DNA of 64,000 nt, from positions 45,650 through 109,649 of the forward strand of contig JAJEAA010000034.1 in assembly GCA_022824365.1 (NCBI GenBank). The letters run 5' to 3'. Positions 18,355 to 27,734 of the stretch are shown here, piece by piece. Source of the DNA: Anaerolineae bacterium (GTDB taxonomy: Bacteria; Chloroflexota; Anaerolineae; Aggregatilineales; Phototrophicaceae). Numbering within the stretch: the stretch's first letter is position 1; every line of letters begins with the position of its first letter. Under the pieces are notes generated by a model, which had not been told where the DNA came from, ran no database searches, and saw only the letters and a program-made list of their open reading frames with translations. The position numbers and the translations under genes were made by a program.

Positions 18355-19959
18355 GTGATTGCAGTCGCGCGGCAGGACAGCAGCCGAGCAATCGGCTTTT
18401 TTGTGCTTGTCTCAACGATATGCGCGGCGAGTATGGCCTTCGTCGCCAGTTCATCGCTCAATGTCGCGCTGCCCGCCATCCAGGTCGAATTGGGGGCGAG
18501 GGGCGCCGATCTTATCTGGATTCCCAACGCTTACGTGATGGTCCAAGCCTCGCTCATTGTTGTGACCGGGTCGATGGGCGATCATTACGGACGCAACCGG
18601 GTATGCCTGTGGGGGATTCTGCTGTTTGGACTGGCGTCAATAGTCTGCGGTTTTTCGACGACTACCAACCTCATAATCGCTGGACGCCTGGCGCAAGGCG
18701 TCGGCAGTTCGATGATCGTGCCGAATAGTCTGGCGATCGTGTCGGCTTACTTCAGCCGCAAAGGTCAAGGCTGGGCTATTGGCATCTGGTCGGCATTTAC
18801 GGTGTTTGGCGCGGGTATAGCGCCGTTTTTCGCGGGCATTCTCACCGATCTTGGTTTGTGGCGATTCGTTTTTTTCATTCACATCCCCTTGGGCATCTTT
18901 GCCTCATACCTGATAATCCGTTTCGTGCCTGAAAGCTTCAATCGAAAAGCGCCAATGCGAATGAGCTTCATCGGCGCGCTGCTAGTGATCTTGGGCTTGG
19001 CGGGCATTACCTTCGGCTTCATCGAAAGCTCGACATTCGGCTTTGGCAGTACTGTGATTATCGTCGCCATACTGGGTGGTCTGTTGGCGCTGTGCACATT
19101 TCTGATACACGAAAGGGAAGGCAGATACGCGATTCTGCCTCTGTGGCTTTTTAAGTCGCGCACGTTCACAGCGTCCAACGTGATTTCTCTGGTATTTCAT
19201 GGCGTGATCCAGCCGGCGCTATTGTACTTGCCGCTGAATATGATTCAGGTGCAGAGCTACAGCGCCACCTTCACCGGGCTTTCGATCATTCCCCTAATCG
19301 TGGTCGCGACCTTGGGTTCTTCGCTTGTTGGTCCACTGCTGGATCGCCGTGGACCGCGCCTGCCGATGGCGTTCGGCTTGGTTTTTGTGGCTGTAGGTTT
19401 CGTCGCCTTTGCCAATGTCGGCGTGACGGGCGGAGAATCGGAGTATCTAAGTTCATTCTTTTTGCCGGTAGTCCTATTTGGCTTCGGGTTCGGCCTGGCA
19501 TTTGCCCCCTTAACCATGGCGGCAATGGCATCGGCGCCGGCGGACAATGCCGGTATCGCCTCCGGTGTCAACAGCACCATGGTTCGCGTTGGCCAGGTAT
19601 TGGTCGTCGGCATATTGGGCGGGCTTGCCATCACCTGGTTTGGTCAACTGCTGATAAATGATCCGTATATCAAGACGCTGCCGGTCCAAGCGCAGTTGGC
19701 ATTGGAGGCGGATGCGGGCGACTTGGTTGAGACGAGCATTCCCGAATCGCTGACGATTGAAGAGCAGGAAAATGTACGCCAGGTCATCAAGCAGTCCTTT
19801 GCCGCGACCTTCAGCATCTTGATGTGGATTGGCGCCGCCGCCTGCGCGATCTGCGCGGTGGTCGCCCTGTTTGTAATCAGTGATAGTGAACTGAAACAGA
19901 AGAGAGGCGAGGATGTCGAGGACGATGATGACCGCGAAGAAGTTGCTGTTCCCGGTTAG
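18355..19959 (+). CDS. DHA2-type MFS drug:proton antiporter, tandem paralogue
   Basis: 534 residues from a GTG start. It shares the same plan as the upstream gene: SSLNVALPAIQVELGARGADLIWIPNAY at the start (quoted in part), GSMGDHYGRNRVCLWG as motif A, QGVGSSMIVPNSLAIVSAYF as the motif B/C region, and 14 hydrophobic segments. An acidic cytoplasmic tail (EDVEDDDDREEVAVPG) is not present in the first copy. The two proteins differ enough to suggest an old duplication with separate substrates. The 157-base gap between them allows an independent promoter. Confidence 0.85.
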   Translation: MIAVARQDSSRAIGFFVLVSTICAASMAFVASSSLNVALPAIQVELGARGADLIWIPNAYVMVQASLIVVTGSMGDHYGRNRVCLWGILLFGLASIVCGFSTTTNLIIAGRLAQGVGSSMIVPNSLAIVSAYFSRKGQGWAIGIWSAFTVFGAGIAPFFAGILTDLGLWRFVFFIHIPLGIFASYLIIRFVPESFNRKAPMRMSFIGALLVILGLAGITFGFIESSTFGFGSTVIIVAILGGLLALCTFLIHEREGRYAILPLWLFKSRTFTASNVISLVFHGVIQPALLYLPLNMIQVQSYSATFTGLSIIPLIVVATLGSSLVGPLLDRRGPRLPMAFGLVFVAVGFVAFANVGVTGGESEYLSSFFLPVVLFGFGFGLAFAPLTMAAMASAPADNAGIASGVNSTMVRVGQVLVVGILGGLAITWFGQLLINDPYIKTLPVQAQLALEADAGDLVETSIPESLTIEEQENVRQVIKQSFAATFSILMWIGAAACAICAVVALFVISDSELKQKRGEDVEDDDDREEVAVPG

Positions 19960-19965
19960 ATTGTC

Positions 19966-20937
19966 TTAGTCTCGCGCGCCGTATACAACTTCTCGGATTC
20001 CCTTTATATAACCGATGGCGAATAGTCGGCCGATGGAAGAGTAGCCGGCATGTTCATTGTCATCGCCCGCCATCGTCGGGACATGATCGGGGCGCAGCGC
20101 CCCGTCGAAACCAATATCGCGATAGGCGCGCATGCAGGCGACCATGTCGGTCTGGCCGGCGTCGTGGAAGGTCTCCTCGAATTTCTCCCGCGTGCCCGCC
20201 ACATCGCGCATATGCACGAAGAAGATCTTGTCGCCGAATTGCCGAATGACTTGGGGCAGATCGTCCGTCATCAGCGTGAAATTCCCCTGGCAGAGGGCGA
20301 TGCCGTTCATCTCGCTCGGGACGATATCGAGCAAGCGCTGAAAGTTCTCGATGCTGCGCATGATGCGCCCCAAGCCGCGAATCGGCGACAGAGGCGGGTC
20401 ATCGGGGTGCATCGCCAGCTTGACGCCCGCCGCCTCGGCTACTGGAAGCACGCGCTCCAGGAAGTAATGCAGGTTATCCCAGAGTTGCGCTTCGCCGACT
20501 TCGCCGTATTCGGTCATAGGCGCGTCCCGCATTTGGCTGTGGTCATAGCCGGTGACCAGCGCCCCGCCGCGCGACGGAATCTCCGTCGAGGTGCGCAGCC
20601 AGTTCATGACAGGCATCCATTCGTAGCACCAGACGCCGATCCCCAGCTTGCCCATGCTTTCCAGCAATTCGCAGACTGCCGCGATCTCCTCATCGCGACC
20701 GTCAAGGCCGAGCTTGGCTTTGGTCAGCGGCGGCCGGCTTTCGATGACGGCAAGCTCGAAGCCGCGCGCTTCATAAGCATTTTTGACGCGCAGTAGCGAG
20801 ACATAGGACCAAGGCGCTTCGTCGCCAAGCCGATGTTCCAGATCGAGCGCGCCGACGACTTTGCTGACGCCGCATTGCGCCACCAAGTCCCACAGCGGCG
20901 AATAAACTGGGGGGAGCATTTCTGCAATTTGTATCAT
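19966..20937 (-). CDS. uxuA: Mannonate dehydratase (UxuA)
   Basis: 323 residues. UxuA dehydrates D-mannonate to 2-keto-3-deoxy-D-gluconate in glucuronate breakdown, using a divalent metal in a TIM barrel. Conserved family blocks are [44 protein letters not shown] (quoted in part) with the metal-binding histidine and aspartate, and [20 protein letters not shown] close to the C terminus. It is slightly shorter than the E. coli enzyme (394), as is common in this branch. The ATG follows AAGGACGACTT. No other uronate genes are next to it; the convergent neighbour is a drug exporter. Confidence 0.88.
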   Translation of the reverse strand: MIQIAEMLPPVYSPLWDLVAQCGVSKVVGALDLEHRLGDEAPWSYVSLLRVKNAYEARGFELAVIESRPPLTKAKLGLDGRDEEIAAVCELLESMGKLGIGVWCYEWMPVMNWLRTSTEIPSRGGALVTGYDHSQMRDAPMTEYGEVGEAQLWDNLHYFLERVLPVAEAAGVKLAMHPDDPPLSPIRGLGRIMRSIENFQRLLDIVPSEMNGIALCQGNFTLMTDDLPQVIRQFGDKIFFVHMRDVAGTREKFEETFHDAGQTDMVACMRAYRDIGFDGALRPDHVPTMAGDDNEHAGYSSIGRLFAIGYIKGIREVVYGARD

Positions 20938-21032
20938 AAGTCGTCCTTAACTGCGGAAACCGTGTTTGCGTTCGCGGGGAAGCATACCAGAATTTGCTGG
21001 CTGCCGCTCATTTGCGCGGTTATTGCGTGGAC

Positions 21033-21060
21033 TTGGCGCAAGCGCGCTCGCTGTTACAAT
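21033..21060 (+). promoter_or_regulatory. Promoter candidate for the P-type ATPase
   Basis: TTGGCG (21033-21038), 16 bases, TACAAT (21055-21060), 91 bases before the ATPase start. Confidence 0.5.
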
Positions 21061-21151
21061 AGCGGGCGGCTATTGCCGAGCAAGATACATCTTTTGACCA
21101 ATTGATTCGTATACGTGCTAAACGCTTTCCAATAAACAGAGCGAAGCGGAT

Positions 21152-23611
21152 ATGCAGAGCGCCATCGCAGGGCAGCAGGAACAGACCGAGCATATTGCTG
21201 GACTGACACGGGCGGAAGTCCTCGATCGGCAGCGCCGCGGCGAGAGCAATGACTTTGAGGCGCGGGTCGGGCGGAGCTATTGGGATATCTTCCGCGAGAA
21301 TGTGCTGAACCTGTTCAACATCGTCCTCGGCGGCATGCTGATAATCGTCATCGCGCTGGGTGATTACGCGACCGCCTTCTTCGCCGGCTTCAGCGTGGTG
21401 TCCAATACTTTCTTCGGCATGATCCAGGAATTCAATGCCAAGCGACAGTTGGACCGGCTGGCGGCGCTGTCCGAGCAGTCGGTGACTTGCCTGCGCGATG
21501 GCGAATGGATCGATGTGTCGATGCGCGAGGTGGTCAAAGACGAGATTATCCGTCTCAATCCGGGCGACCGGCTGGTGGTTGATGGGGTGGTCGCGCGCGC
21601 GGATTCGCTGGAGCTGGACGAATCGCACCTGACCGGCGAATCGGACGCGGTCAGCAAAGCGGCCGATGACAAGGTCTTGTCCGGTTCCTTCTGCGTCGCC
21701 GGCAGCGGCATCATGCGCGCGACCCAGGTCGGCGCGGATAGTCACATCAATCAGCTTTCCGTCCTCGCCAAGCAGTACAAGGTGGTCAAGACGCCGACGC
21801 AGATCAAGATCGACATCACGGTTGAAGTCACGGTGCTGATCATGTTGGTCTTCGTGCCGATGATCTTCGTGACCGGTTTCTTTCTCGATAAAGCCTTTCT
21901 TGAGATCGTGCGCAATGCGGTGGTATTCACGACGAGCCTCGTGCCGCAGGGGCTGGTGCTGGTTGCGATCTTGTCGCTGACCATCGGCGCGGTCAAAATC
22001 AGCATGCAGCAGACGCTCATTCAGCGCGTCAATGCGGTGGAGTCCTTGGCGAATGCGACTGTGCTCTGTTTTGACAAGACCGGGACGCTGACGCAGAACA
22101 AGCTGGCTGTGCGAGAGATCATCGACATTGCCGAGACGGGCAGCGATGAGATTCATAGCGAGCTTCACACTTACCTCAAGAACCTGGCGCATTTGAACAA
22201 TACCGCGCAGGCTATTGAGCGTTATATCGACGGCATCGTGGTCAACGAAGTCCACCCGCAGAAACTGCGCGAGATTCCCTTCACCTCGGGGCGGAAGTGG
22301 GCGGCCGTCTGCCTGGCGGATAGGACGCTGCTTTTGGGCGCGCCCGAGCGCTTGCTGGCGCCGGACCACGCCTGGTATCACGATGCGGAAACGCTGGCTC
22401 GAGATGGCATGCGGGTGCTGGCTTTCGCGCGGATGAGCGGCGACCCGGATTTGGACGCGGGCATTGTCTCCTATGACGCGCAGCCTTTGGCGCTTATCGT
22501 CATGAGCGATGAGATCCGCGTCGATATTCAGGACACGCTGGGCGCATTCCGCGAAGAAGACTTGACGCTGAAGGTCATTTCGGGCGACAACCTGGAGACG
22601 GTCCGCGCCATCGCGGGGAGCGCCGGCATGGATATCGGCAGCCGCGCTTACACCGGCGCCGAGTTGGATGCGATGGGCGAGGGCGAATTTGACAACGCGG
22701 TAAGCGACAGCCATGTCTTCGCCCGTATTGAGCCGGATACCAAACAACGGATAGTCGAGTCGCTGCGGCGGCAAGGCGAATATGTGGCGATGGTGGGCGA
22801 TGGCGTCAACGATGTGCCGGCGCTGAAGGCGGCGAACCTGGCAATCGTGATGAATGACGGGACGCAGATAAGCAAAGACGTCGCCGATATCGTCTTGCTC
22901 AACAACGCCATGTCGACGCTGCCGCGGGCCTTCCGCGAGGGCAAGGAGACCACGCAGACCATCTTCGGCACGATGAAGATGTTCCTGGTGCGGAATTTCT
23001 ACGGTATCGCCTTCTTCGTTTTCATCGCCTTCATGGCGCTGCCTTTTCCGATCACGCCGGTGCAGATCAGTTGGGCGACCTTCGGCACGGTCAACCTGCC
23101 CGCCACACTGATCGCCTTCGGCTGGCTGCGGCCGCAGTTCATGTCGCGCTTCCGGCGCGATGTGGTTGATTACATATTCACGATGGGTTTCATCGGCGCG
23201 GTCTGTATCACGCTGCTCTATCTGATCACCTGGTTCGGCAGCGGCGGCGACCTCATGATGACGCGCTCGTCGGTGACGATCATGGTCGCGCTTTACGGGA
23301 TGCTGATCACCTGGCATGTGCAGGGCATCGACATTTATCAGCCGCGGACCTTCTGGCGGCATCGGCGGATCCTGCTGTTGAGCAGCCTGTTGACGGCGTT
23401 GACGATCCTGGTGATGTATGTGGATCCGCTGCTTGATGGGGCGGTCTTCGAGTTCAAGCCGCCGGTATGGGATGGCGGGCGCGGCTCGTTGATGATCGTG
23501 GCGATACCCGCGTTGTTTTTGTTGACGCTGGTGCTGACATCGCATGGCTTGAAGTATCGTTATTTGCTGTCGCGCTTCTGGGAGCTGCTCGCGCCGGATC
23601 GAGCGGATTAG
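21152..23611 (+). CDS. P-type cation-transporting ATPase
   Basis: 819 residues. It pumps a cation across the cytoplasmic membrane using a phospho-aspartate intermediate. All core elements are present: actuator loop ESHLTGESDAV, phosphorylation site CFDKTGTLTQNK (Asp near residue 308), GDNLETVRAIAG, and the hinge MVGDGVNDVPALKAANLAI with the magnesium-binding aspartates. The M4 helix reads SLVPQGLVLVAI rather than a CPC or PEGLP motif, so it is not a heavy-metal ATPase. It resembles the CtpE-like branch linked to calcium or manganese, but the ion is an inference. Six to ten hydrophobic segments. No metal-binding N-terminal domain. Confidence 0.88.
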   Translation: MQSAIAGQQEQTEHIAGLTRAEVLDRQRRGESNDFEARVGRSYWDIFRENVLNLFNIVLGGMLIIVIALGDYATAFFAGFSVVSNTFFGMIQEFNAKRQLDRLAALSEQSVTCLRDGEWIDVSMREVVKDEIIRLNPGDRLVVDGVVARADSLELDESHLTGESDAVSKAADDKVLSGSFCVAGSGIMRATQVGADSHINQLSVLAKQYKVVKTPTQIKIDITVEVTVLIMLVFVPMIFVTGFFLDKAFLEIVRNAVVFTTSLVPQGLVLVAILSLTIGAVKISMQQTLIQRVNAVESLANATVLCFDKTGTLTQNKLAVREIIDIAETGSDEIHSELHTYLKNLAHLNNTAQAIERYIDGIVVNEVHPQKLREIPFTSGRKWAAVCLADRTLLLGAPERLLAPDHAWYHDAETLARDGMRVLAFARMSGDPDLDAGIVSYDAQPLALIVMSDEIRVDIQDTLGAFREEDLTLKVISGDNLETVRAIAGSAGMDIGSRAYTGAELDAMGEGEFDNAVSDSHVFARIEPDTKQRIVESLRRQGEYVAMVGDGVNDVPALKAANLAIVMNDGTQISKDVADIVLLNNAMSTLPRAFREGKETTQTIFGTMKMFLVRNFYGIAFFVFIAFMALPFPITPVQISWATFGTVNLPATLIAFGWLRPQFMSRFRRDVVDYIFTMGFIGAVCITLLYLITWFGSGGDLMMTRSSVTIMVALYGMLITWHVQGIDIYQPRTFWRHRRILLLSSLLTALTILVMYVDPLLDGAVFEFKPPVWDGGRGSLMIVAIPALFLLTLVLTSHGLKYRYLLSRFWELLAPDRAD

Positions 23612-23626
23612 CCACAGAGGCACTCA
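23611..23626 (+). repeat. Dispersed short repeat, copy 4 (short)
   Basis: GCCACAGAGGCACTCA immediately after the ATPase stop; matches the start of the dispersed repeat family. Confidence 0.4.
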
Positions 23627-23677
23627 AATAATTCAATGCGAAGACATAACGGGCAAAATGCAAGTCCGCTTTGTCCA

Positions 23678-24658
23678 TCACTTGCATGTGTCATTGTTCG
23701 GGGTAAACATCTCATAGGCGACTGCTACCGTCTGATTTGCTACCGCCTCATAAGAAGGTTTAACAACTGCCGGTGAGAATCGATGCAAAGTGAGCAAGTC
23801 ATTCAAGGCTTCTGCCTCCTCATAAGGCATCGTCAGCTTGTAGATTCCATTTGTATCGATTAAGGTCGCCAGCTTGGAGTCCAAAGATGGCCAGCTACGT
23901 CCCCGTTGGACATCTTCTTCCGCGAATTCAGTGTCGCACAAGAATAACGCCTTCTGCATACGCAGCGGCAGGATTTCCATAAATGGATGTTCCAGCAGTT
24001 TAATGGAAGTATAGTCACCTAAGTCTTGGGCCTGCACAGCCCATACCGCGACTTCGCCGGGCAAGTTTTTCATACTCAGTTTGACTCTGTCCACTAGTTC
24101 AGCAACGGTCGCTTCGACATCATTTCCGGCGGTATAACAGTCTGCGCAGCACCGGAAATACTGTGCCAGTTGGTCAGATGCCAAACCCAAACTTTCGTAC
24201 AGGCTGCCGAAATCAATAGCGAAGTACGCAGCAATAAGTGGGCTATGTGAAAAGTCAAGCAACCTCGTAGGAACGCCGGAGTGCTGGGCGATCGCGAACA
24301 CCACATGCGAGAAGTCATACCTGGCGCCTGCCGAGAGCTGCCGCACGGTCGGCTTGAACGAATTTGTGTAATAGCCAAGAGAGTTATTGGGAATAGGTAG
24401 TTGGGCTAAGTTGGCATTGCTGATGAATAATCGTATCAGGGCAAGCTCTAGCCCTGGATTTGTTTCTTTGCTCCAATTGCGAAACAGACTTGGCGTTAGT
24501 TCCCAACGCGCGTCGTTTTGCCCACGAAAGATCCAGTTTTGCCTAAACCATCTGGGATGGGTCAAGTCAAGATTATCCATAAATTCCCGCGCTGTTTCGC
24601 AGTGAACTGTTACATCTTTGAAGGGGTCTATATTCTCTTTCTTTGGTGCATTGCTCAT
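23678..24658 (-). CDS. FRG-domain-containing protein
   Basis: 326 residues. The FRG domain is identified by NWIFRGQNDARWELTPSLFRN (quoted in part) near residue 40 and by QHSGVPTRLLDFSHSPLIAAYFA (quoted in part) near residue 135. FRG domains occur alone or fused to other modules; their activity is not established, and some sit in anti-phage or toxin contexts. This one is a stand-alone single-domain protein with no signal peptide and several cysteines in one segment (YFRCCADCYTAGND). Base composition is slightly more AT-rich than its neighbours, and it sits between a P-type ATPase and a membrane glycosyltransferase with no functional tie, which hints at acquisition. Confidence 0.8.
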   Translation of the reverse strand: MSNAPKKENIDPFKDVTVHCETAREFMDNLDLTHPRWFRQNWIFRGQNDARWELTPSLFRNWSKETNPGLELALIRLFISNANLAQLPIPNNSLGYYTNSFKPTVRQLSAGARYDFSHVVFAIAQHSGVPTRLLDFSHSPLIAAYFAIDFGSLYESLGLASDQLAQYFRCCADCYTAGNDVEATVAELVDRVKLSMKNLPGEVAVWAVQAQDLGDYTSIKLLEHPFMEILPLRMQKALFLCDTEFAEEDVQRGRSWPSLDSKLATLIDTNGIYKLTMPYEEAEALNDLLTLHRFSPAVVKPSYEAVANQTVAVAYEMFTPNNDTCK

Positions 24659-24737
24659 GAAGGTTTTCCACCAAGCCTAATTCAGACCAACCAGTATAGT
24701 GGTAAACTCTAACTTGACTTATATAGCTAGCGCCAGT

Positions 24738-26147
24738 TCAGAGTTCCATTTCCGCGTCAGCACTTTGGGGACTTTGCGGGTGAATGAGCCGCCCCCGCCA
24801 CCGCCTCAGCAACCAAACCACCGCAACCGCCGAAAACACTAAGAGCAGCGGATCGGTCGGCGAGCGGTAGCGCGTGGACGGGTGAAAGAGCAGATACATC
24901 GCCGTCTGGCTTATCTGCACAAAGACCAGCAGACTCAAGGCGCGCCACTGCCGCCGGCTCAGCCAGACGCCCATGATCGCCAGCAGCCACAAGCCGCCGA
25001 AGTATAAAATGTGTACGCGCCGTCCGATGACGTTAAACAGGCTATCGTCCTGATAGGCGGCGTTCGCGGCGGTCACGCCGATGTGCGAGCCTTCGCCGCT
25101 GACGATGACGACCGCGCCCTTGTCGTCAATGGCGAGCCTTTCACCCTGACGCAGGTTGTTGATTGGCGTGACGTTGACATTCCAATACACGCCCAGCTTG
25201 ACCCAGAGCAGTTCGGGTATGCGCTCCGGGCGCTCGCGCAGGTAGGACCAACCAGCATTTGTCAGGTGATTGTTGCGCGCCAGCGGGTCATCGAGGGGCG
25301 GGGCGTCAAGGGGCGGCGGCAGCCACTGCGCATCGTAACCGGCGCGGAAAACCGCGGCCGTCCAAGGGTTGTTGCCTTGATAAATATTCTCGCCGCTGTT
25401 GAGCGCGATGGGCACAAAGCCGCCGTAAATCTGCTGGCCCCGCGCGATCCACGGCAGGAGCGCCAGGACGCTCACGATGGCGACGGGCAACAGACGCAGC
25501 AGGCTCTCGCGCCAGTTCAGATGCAGCCGAAACCAGATCACGGCCAGCAGCGCCAGTGGCGGCAGCAATGCCCGCGCCAAGGTGGATAGCCCCAGCACTG
25601 CCCCCGCTGCTAGCGCGATCAAGACGGTATGCCGATCGAGCGTTTCGCGCTCGCGCAAATGGACCAGCAGCCAGACGAAAAGGTGGAGCAGCAGAATCCA
25701 CAGGGCGGTATCGTTGAGCGTCAGGTTCTGAAAGATGAGGTAGGGGTAGAGGGCGAAGAACAACCCGGCGAGCGCGCCGATTGTGTCGCCGGATTCGGTG
25801 AAGAGGCGCCGGCAGATGTCATAGAGCAGGGCGATTGACAGCGTATCGAGGAGGATGTGCGCGGCGGCGACCGCAATGTAGTGGCGTCCGAATACGCCAT
25901 AAATCAGAGCCAGCAGAGTGCTGTAGAGCGGCGGCAGGCCCGCGTCAGGGATGCCCGGTTCACGGCCGTAGACGCCAGTTTCCAGCAGGTTCAGGGCGTA
26001 TTCGTCGTAAGCGACCGAGCCGTGGGTTTCTACCGCTATTTCGGTATAGGCGAAGATATCGGGGAAGGCGAGCAGGATGATGAGCCGCGCCAGGATGGCG
26101 ATTGCGATGACGAGCTTGATATTGTTGCGACGCGACCAGGCGATCAT
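24738..26147 (-). CDS. GT39-like (ArnT/PMT family) membrane glycosyltransferase
   Basis: 469 residues with about 10-12 hydrophobic segments. The first extracytoplasmic loop contains GSVAYDEYALNLLETGVYGR and PPLYSTLLALIYGVFGRHY, the position and style of the acidic catalytic loop in the ArnT/dolichyl-phosphate-mannose glycosyltransferase family. Such enzymes move a sugar from a polyprenyl phosphate to lipids or proteins on the outer face of the membrane. The C-terminal region has a short periplasmic loop (STRYRSPTDPLLL), typical of the family. Donor and acceptor unknown. It stands alone on the minus strand. Confidence 0.8.
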   Translation of the reverse strand: MIAWSRRNNIKLVIAIAILARLIILLAFPDIFAYTEIAVETHGSVAYDEYALNLLETGVYGREPGIPDAGLPPLYSTLLALIYGVFGRHYIAVAAAHILLDTLSIALLYDICRRLFTESGDTIGALAGLFFALYPYLIFQNLTLNDTALWILLLHLFVWLLVHLRERETLDRHTVLIALAAGAVLGLSTLARALLPPLALLAVIWFRLHLNWRESLLRLLPVAIVSVLALLPWIARGQQIYGGFVPIALNSGENIYQGNNPWTAAVFRAGYDAQWLPPPLDAPPLDDPLARNNHLTNAGWSYLRERPERIPELLWVKLGVYWNVNVTPINNLRQGERLAIDDKGAVVIVSGEGSHIGVTAANAAYQDDSLFNVIGRRVHILYFGGLWLLAIMGVWLSRRQWRALSLLVFVQISQTAMYLLFHPSTRYRSPTDPLLLVFSAVAVVWLLRRWRGRLIHPQSPQSADAEMEL

Positions 26148-26222
26148 AGTCTCTTATATGCTCTGCCCCCTGACAGTGCTTAGTCTACAGGCGGAATACG
26201 CTTCGCGCCGTAGTTAGCCCAA

Positions 26223-26260
26223 CACAAAAAGCGCCTTGTACCAGTCGGTGAACAAGGCGC
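26223..26260 (-). terminator. Rho-independent terminator of the DAHP synthase gene
   Basis: On the minus strand GCGCCTTGT, a 12-base loop and ACAAGGCGC form a perfect nine-base stem followed by TTTTTGTG. It starts 33 bases after the stop codon. This is the clearest terminator in the window. Confidence 0.85.
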
Positions 26261-26292
26261 CTAAGCGTCTTCTGTATCGCTATCTCAGTTGA

Positions 26293-27387
26293 TCATACCG
26301 CCGGCTGCTTGTAGCGGCCGCCGACGGATTCGACATCGTCCATCAACTGATTGAACTGATCCAGGTTCAGTTGCTGCTTGGCATCGGACATGGCCACATC
26401 CGGGTTGGGGTGGACCTCGACCATCAAGCCATCGGCGCCGCTGACCCGCGCGACGCGGCCGAGCGGATTGGCGATATCGCGCCGGCCAGCCGAATGGGAG
26501 ATATCAACGATGATGGGCAGATGCGTCTCCTGTTTGAGCAGGGGCACGGCGCTGATATCGAGCGTATTGCGGGTCCATTCGCTGAAAGTGCGGATGCCGC
26601 GCTCCATCAGGATGACTTGCTCGTTGCCGCTGGCCATGATGTATTCGGCGGCGTAGATGAACTCCTTGAGGGTGGCGCCGAAGCCGCGCTTGACCAAGAC
26701 GGGTTTGCTCTGCTTGCCCAGGGCGCGCAGAAGGAAACTGTTCTGCATATTGCGCGCTCCCACCCAGAAGGCGTCGACATACTCGTCCATCATGGGAATC
26801 AGGGACATATCAAGCACTTCGCTGATGACCGCCAGACCGTATTTGTTGGCGACCTGTCGCGAGATTTTTAAGCCCTCTTCGCCCATGCCCTGGAAGTCGT
26901 AGGGGGAGGTGCGCGGCTTGTAGCCCATGCCGCGGATCATCTTGACGCCGCGCTCGGCCAGGACCGCGCCGACGGCGTCCATCTGCTCGTAACTTTCCAC
27001 CGCGCAGGGACCGGCGATGATCTCGAAGGTATCGTTGCCCAGGCGCAAGCCATTGTTGAATTCGATGATTGTATGCTGGTCCGGCTTTTTTCGCTGGACG
27101 AGGATCGTCTGCCGCGCGTCTTGCTCTTCGAGGTTGAGCGTGGCGCGGAAAATCTCGCTGAATAGCTTGCTGATCGTCTCATTGCTGAAGGGACCTTCGT
27201 TGGCCATTTGTAGCGCGGTGAGCATTTCGGCTTCCCGCTGCGGGTCATAAAATCGCGTGCCCACCTGTTGCAAGACTTGGCCGATTTCCCGGGCGATCGT
27301 GGCGCGCTTGTTCAGCAACTCCAGGATTTGCAGGTTGATCGGGTCTATCTGGTCACGCAATTCTTTTAGTCGACTTGGTGCGGACAC
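26293..27387 (-). CDS. Chorismate mutase-DAHP synthase fusion (AroA(G) type)
   Basis: 364 residues from a GTG start. It joins a chorismate mutase domain (residues about 1-90: LKELRDQIDPINLQILELLN, RATIAREIGQ) to a type I-beta DAHP synthase TIM barrel (residues about 105-360: IAGPCAVESYEQM, GMGYKPRTSPYDFQGMG, LVKRGFGATLKEF, PIIVDISHSAGRRD). The second domain condenses phosphoenolpyruvate with erythrose 4-phosphate to start the shikimate pathway; the first usually senses prephenate or chorismate and gives feedback control. This fusion is known in Bacillus and many other bacteria. A consensus -10 lies upstream and a strong terminator follows, so it is a single-gene unit. Confidence 0.92.
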   Translation of the reverse strand: MSAPSRLKELRDQIDPINLQILELLNKRATIAREIGQVLQQVGTRFYDPQREAEMLTALQMANEGPFSNETISKLFSEIFRATLNLEEQDARQTILVQRKKPDQHTIIEFNNGLRLGNDTFEIIAGPCAVESYEQMDAVGAVLAERGVKMIRGMGYKPRTSPYDFQGMGEEGLKISRQVANKYGLAVISEVLDMSLIPMMDEYVDAFWVGARNMQNSFLLRALGKQSKPVLVKRGFGATLKEFIYAAEYIMASGNEQVILMERGIRTFSEWTRNTLDISAVPLLKQETHLPIIVDISHSAGRRDIANPLGRVARVSGADGLMVEVHPNPDVAMSDAKQQLNLDQFNQLMDDVESVGGRYKQPAV

Positions 27388-27734
27388 GGCCTGTATACTC
27401 CCATCTTGGCGCTAAAATCTTGTTGAGACGTATTATACACGGCTATTGCCAAAAGGCATGGTCAGATTTATTGACGGCACTGACGCCGAGGTCAGGGTCG
27501 CAAAGGTCGGATTGGCACAGAGAGCGCAAAGGAAATCTTACAATGCGCAAAGGCTGTTTGCCAGTGATGGCGCGGGATTGCGCGAAGTTTGAGGCGACTT
27601 TTGCGTTTGCGCGCGAAAAAAGCTTTGCGCAAATGTTCGATCATGCCAACGGTTTTGCCGCGTCCGCCCCGTATCTTGAAGGCGGGCGTCCTAATGGCGG
27701 GACCATTGGCGTTGCAACGAGCACAGGAGGAGCG
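27388..27734. other. Intergenic region with a divergent promoter and a repeat copy
   Basis: On the minus strand a TATAAT (27432-27437) serves the DAHP synthase gene, without a clear -35. A dispersed repeat copy follows at 27515-27535 (GCACAGAGAGCGCAAAGGA). The frame of the DUF4037 gene stays open backwards through this stretch, but the good ribosome site is at 27723-27734, so this part is read as non-coding. Confidence 0.5.
27515..27535 (+). repeat. Dispersed short repeat, copy 5 (short)
   Basis: GCACAGAGAGCGCAAAGGA, in the gap between the DAHP synthase gene and the DUF4037 gene. Confidence 0.4.

Noticed and set aside
21020..23623. Long open frame (867 codons) antisense to the P-type ATPase gene
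   Set aside because: It is the mirror of a well-supported ATPase gene; the product is rich in Arg, Gln and His with no family features, as expected from GC-rich antisense reading.
27375..27734. Upstream extension of the DUF4037 gene (120 more codons)
   Set aside because: The frame overlaps the DAHP synthase start and promoter, and the strong AGGAGG site points to 27735.
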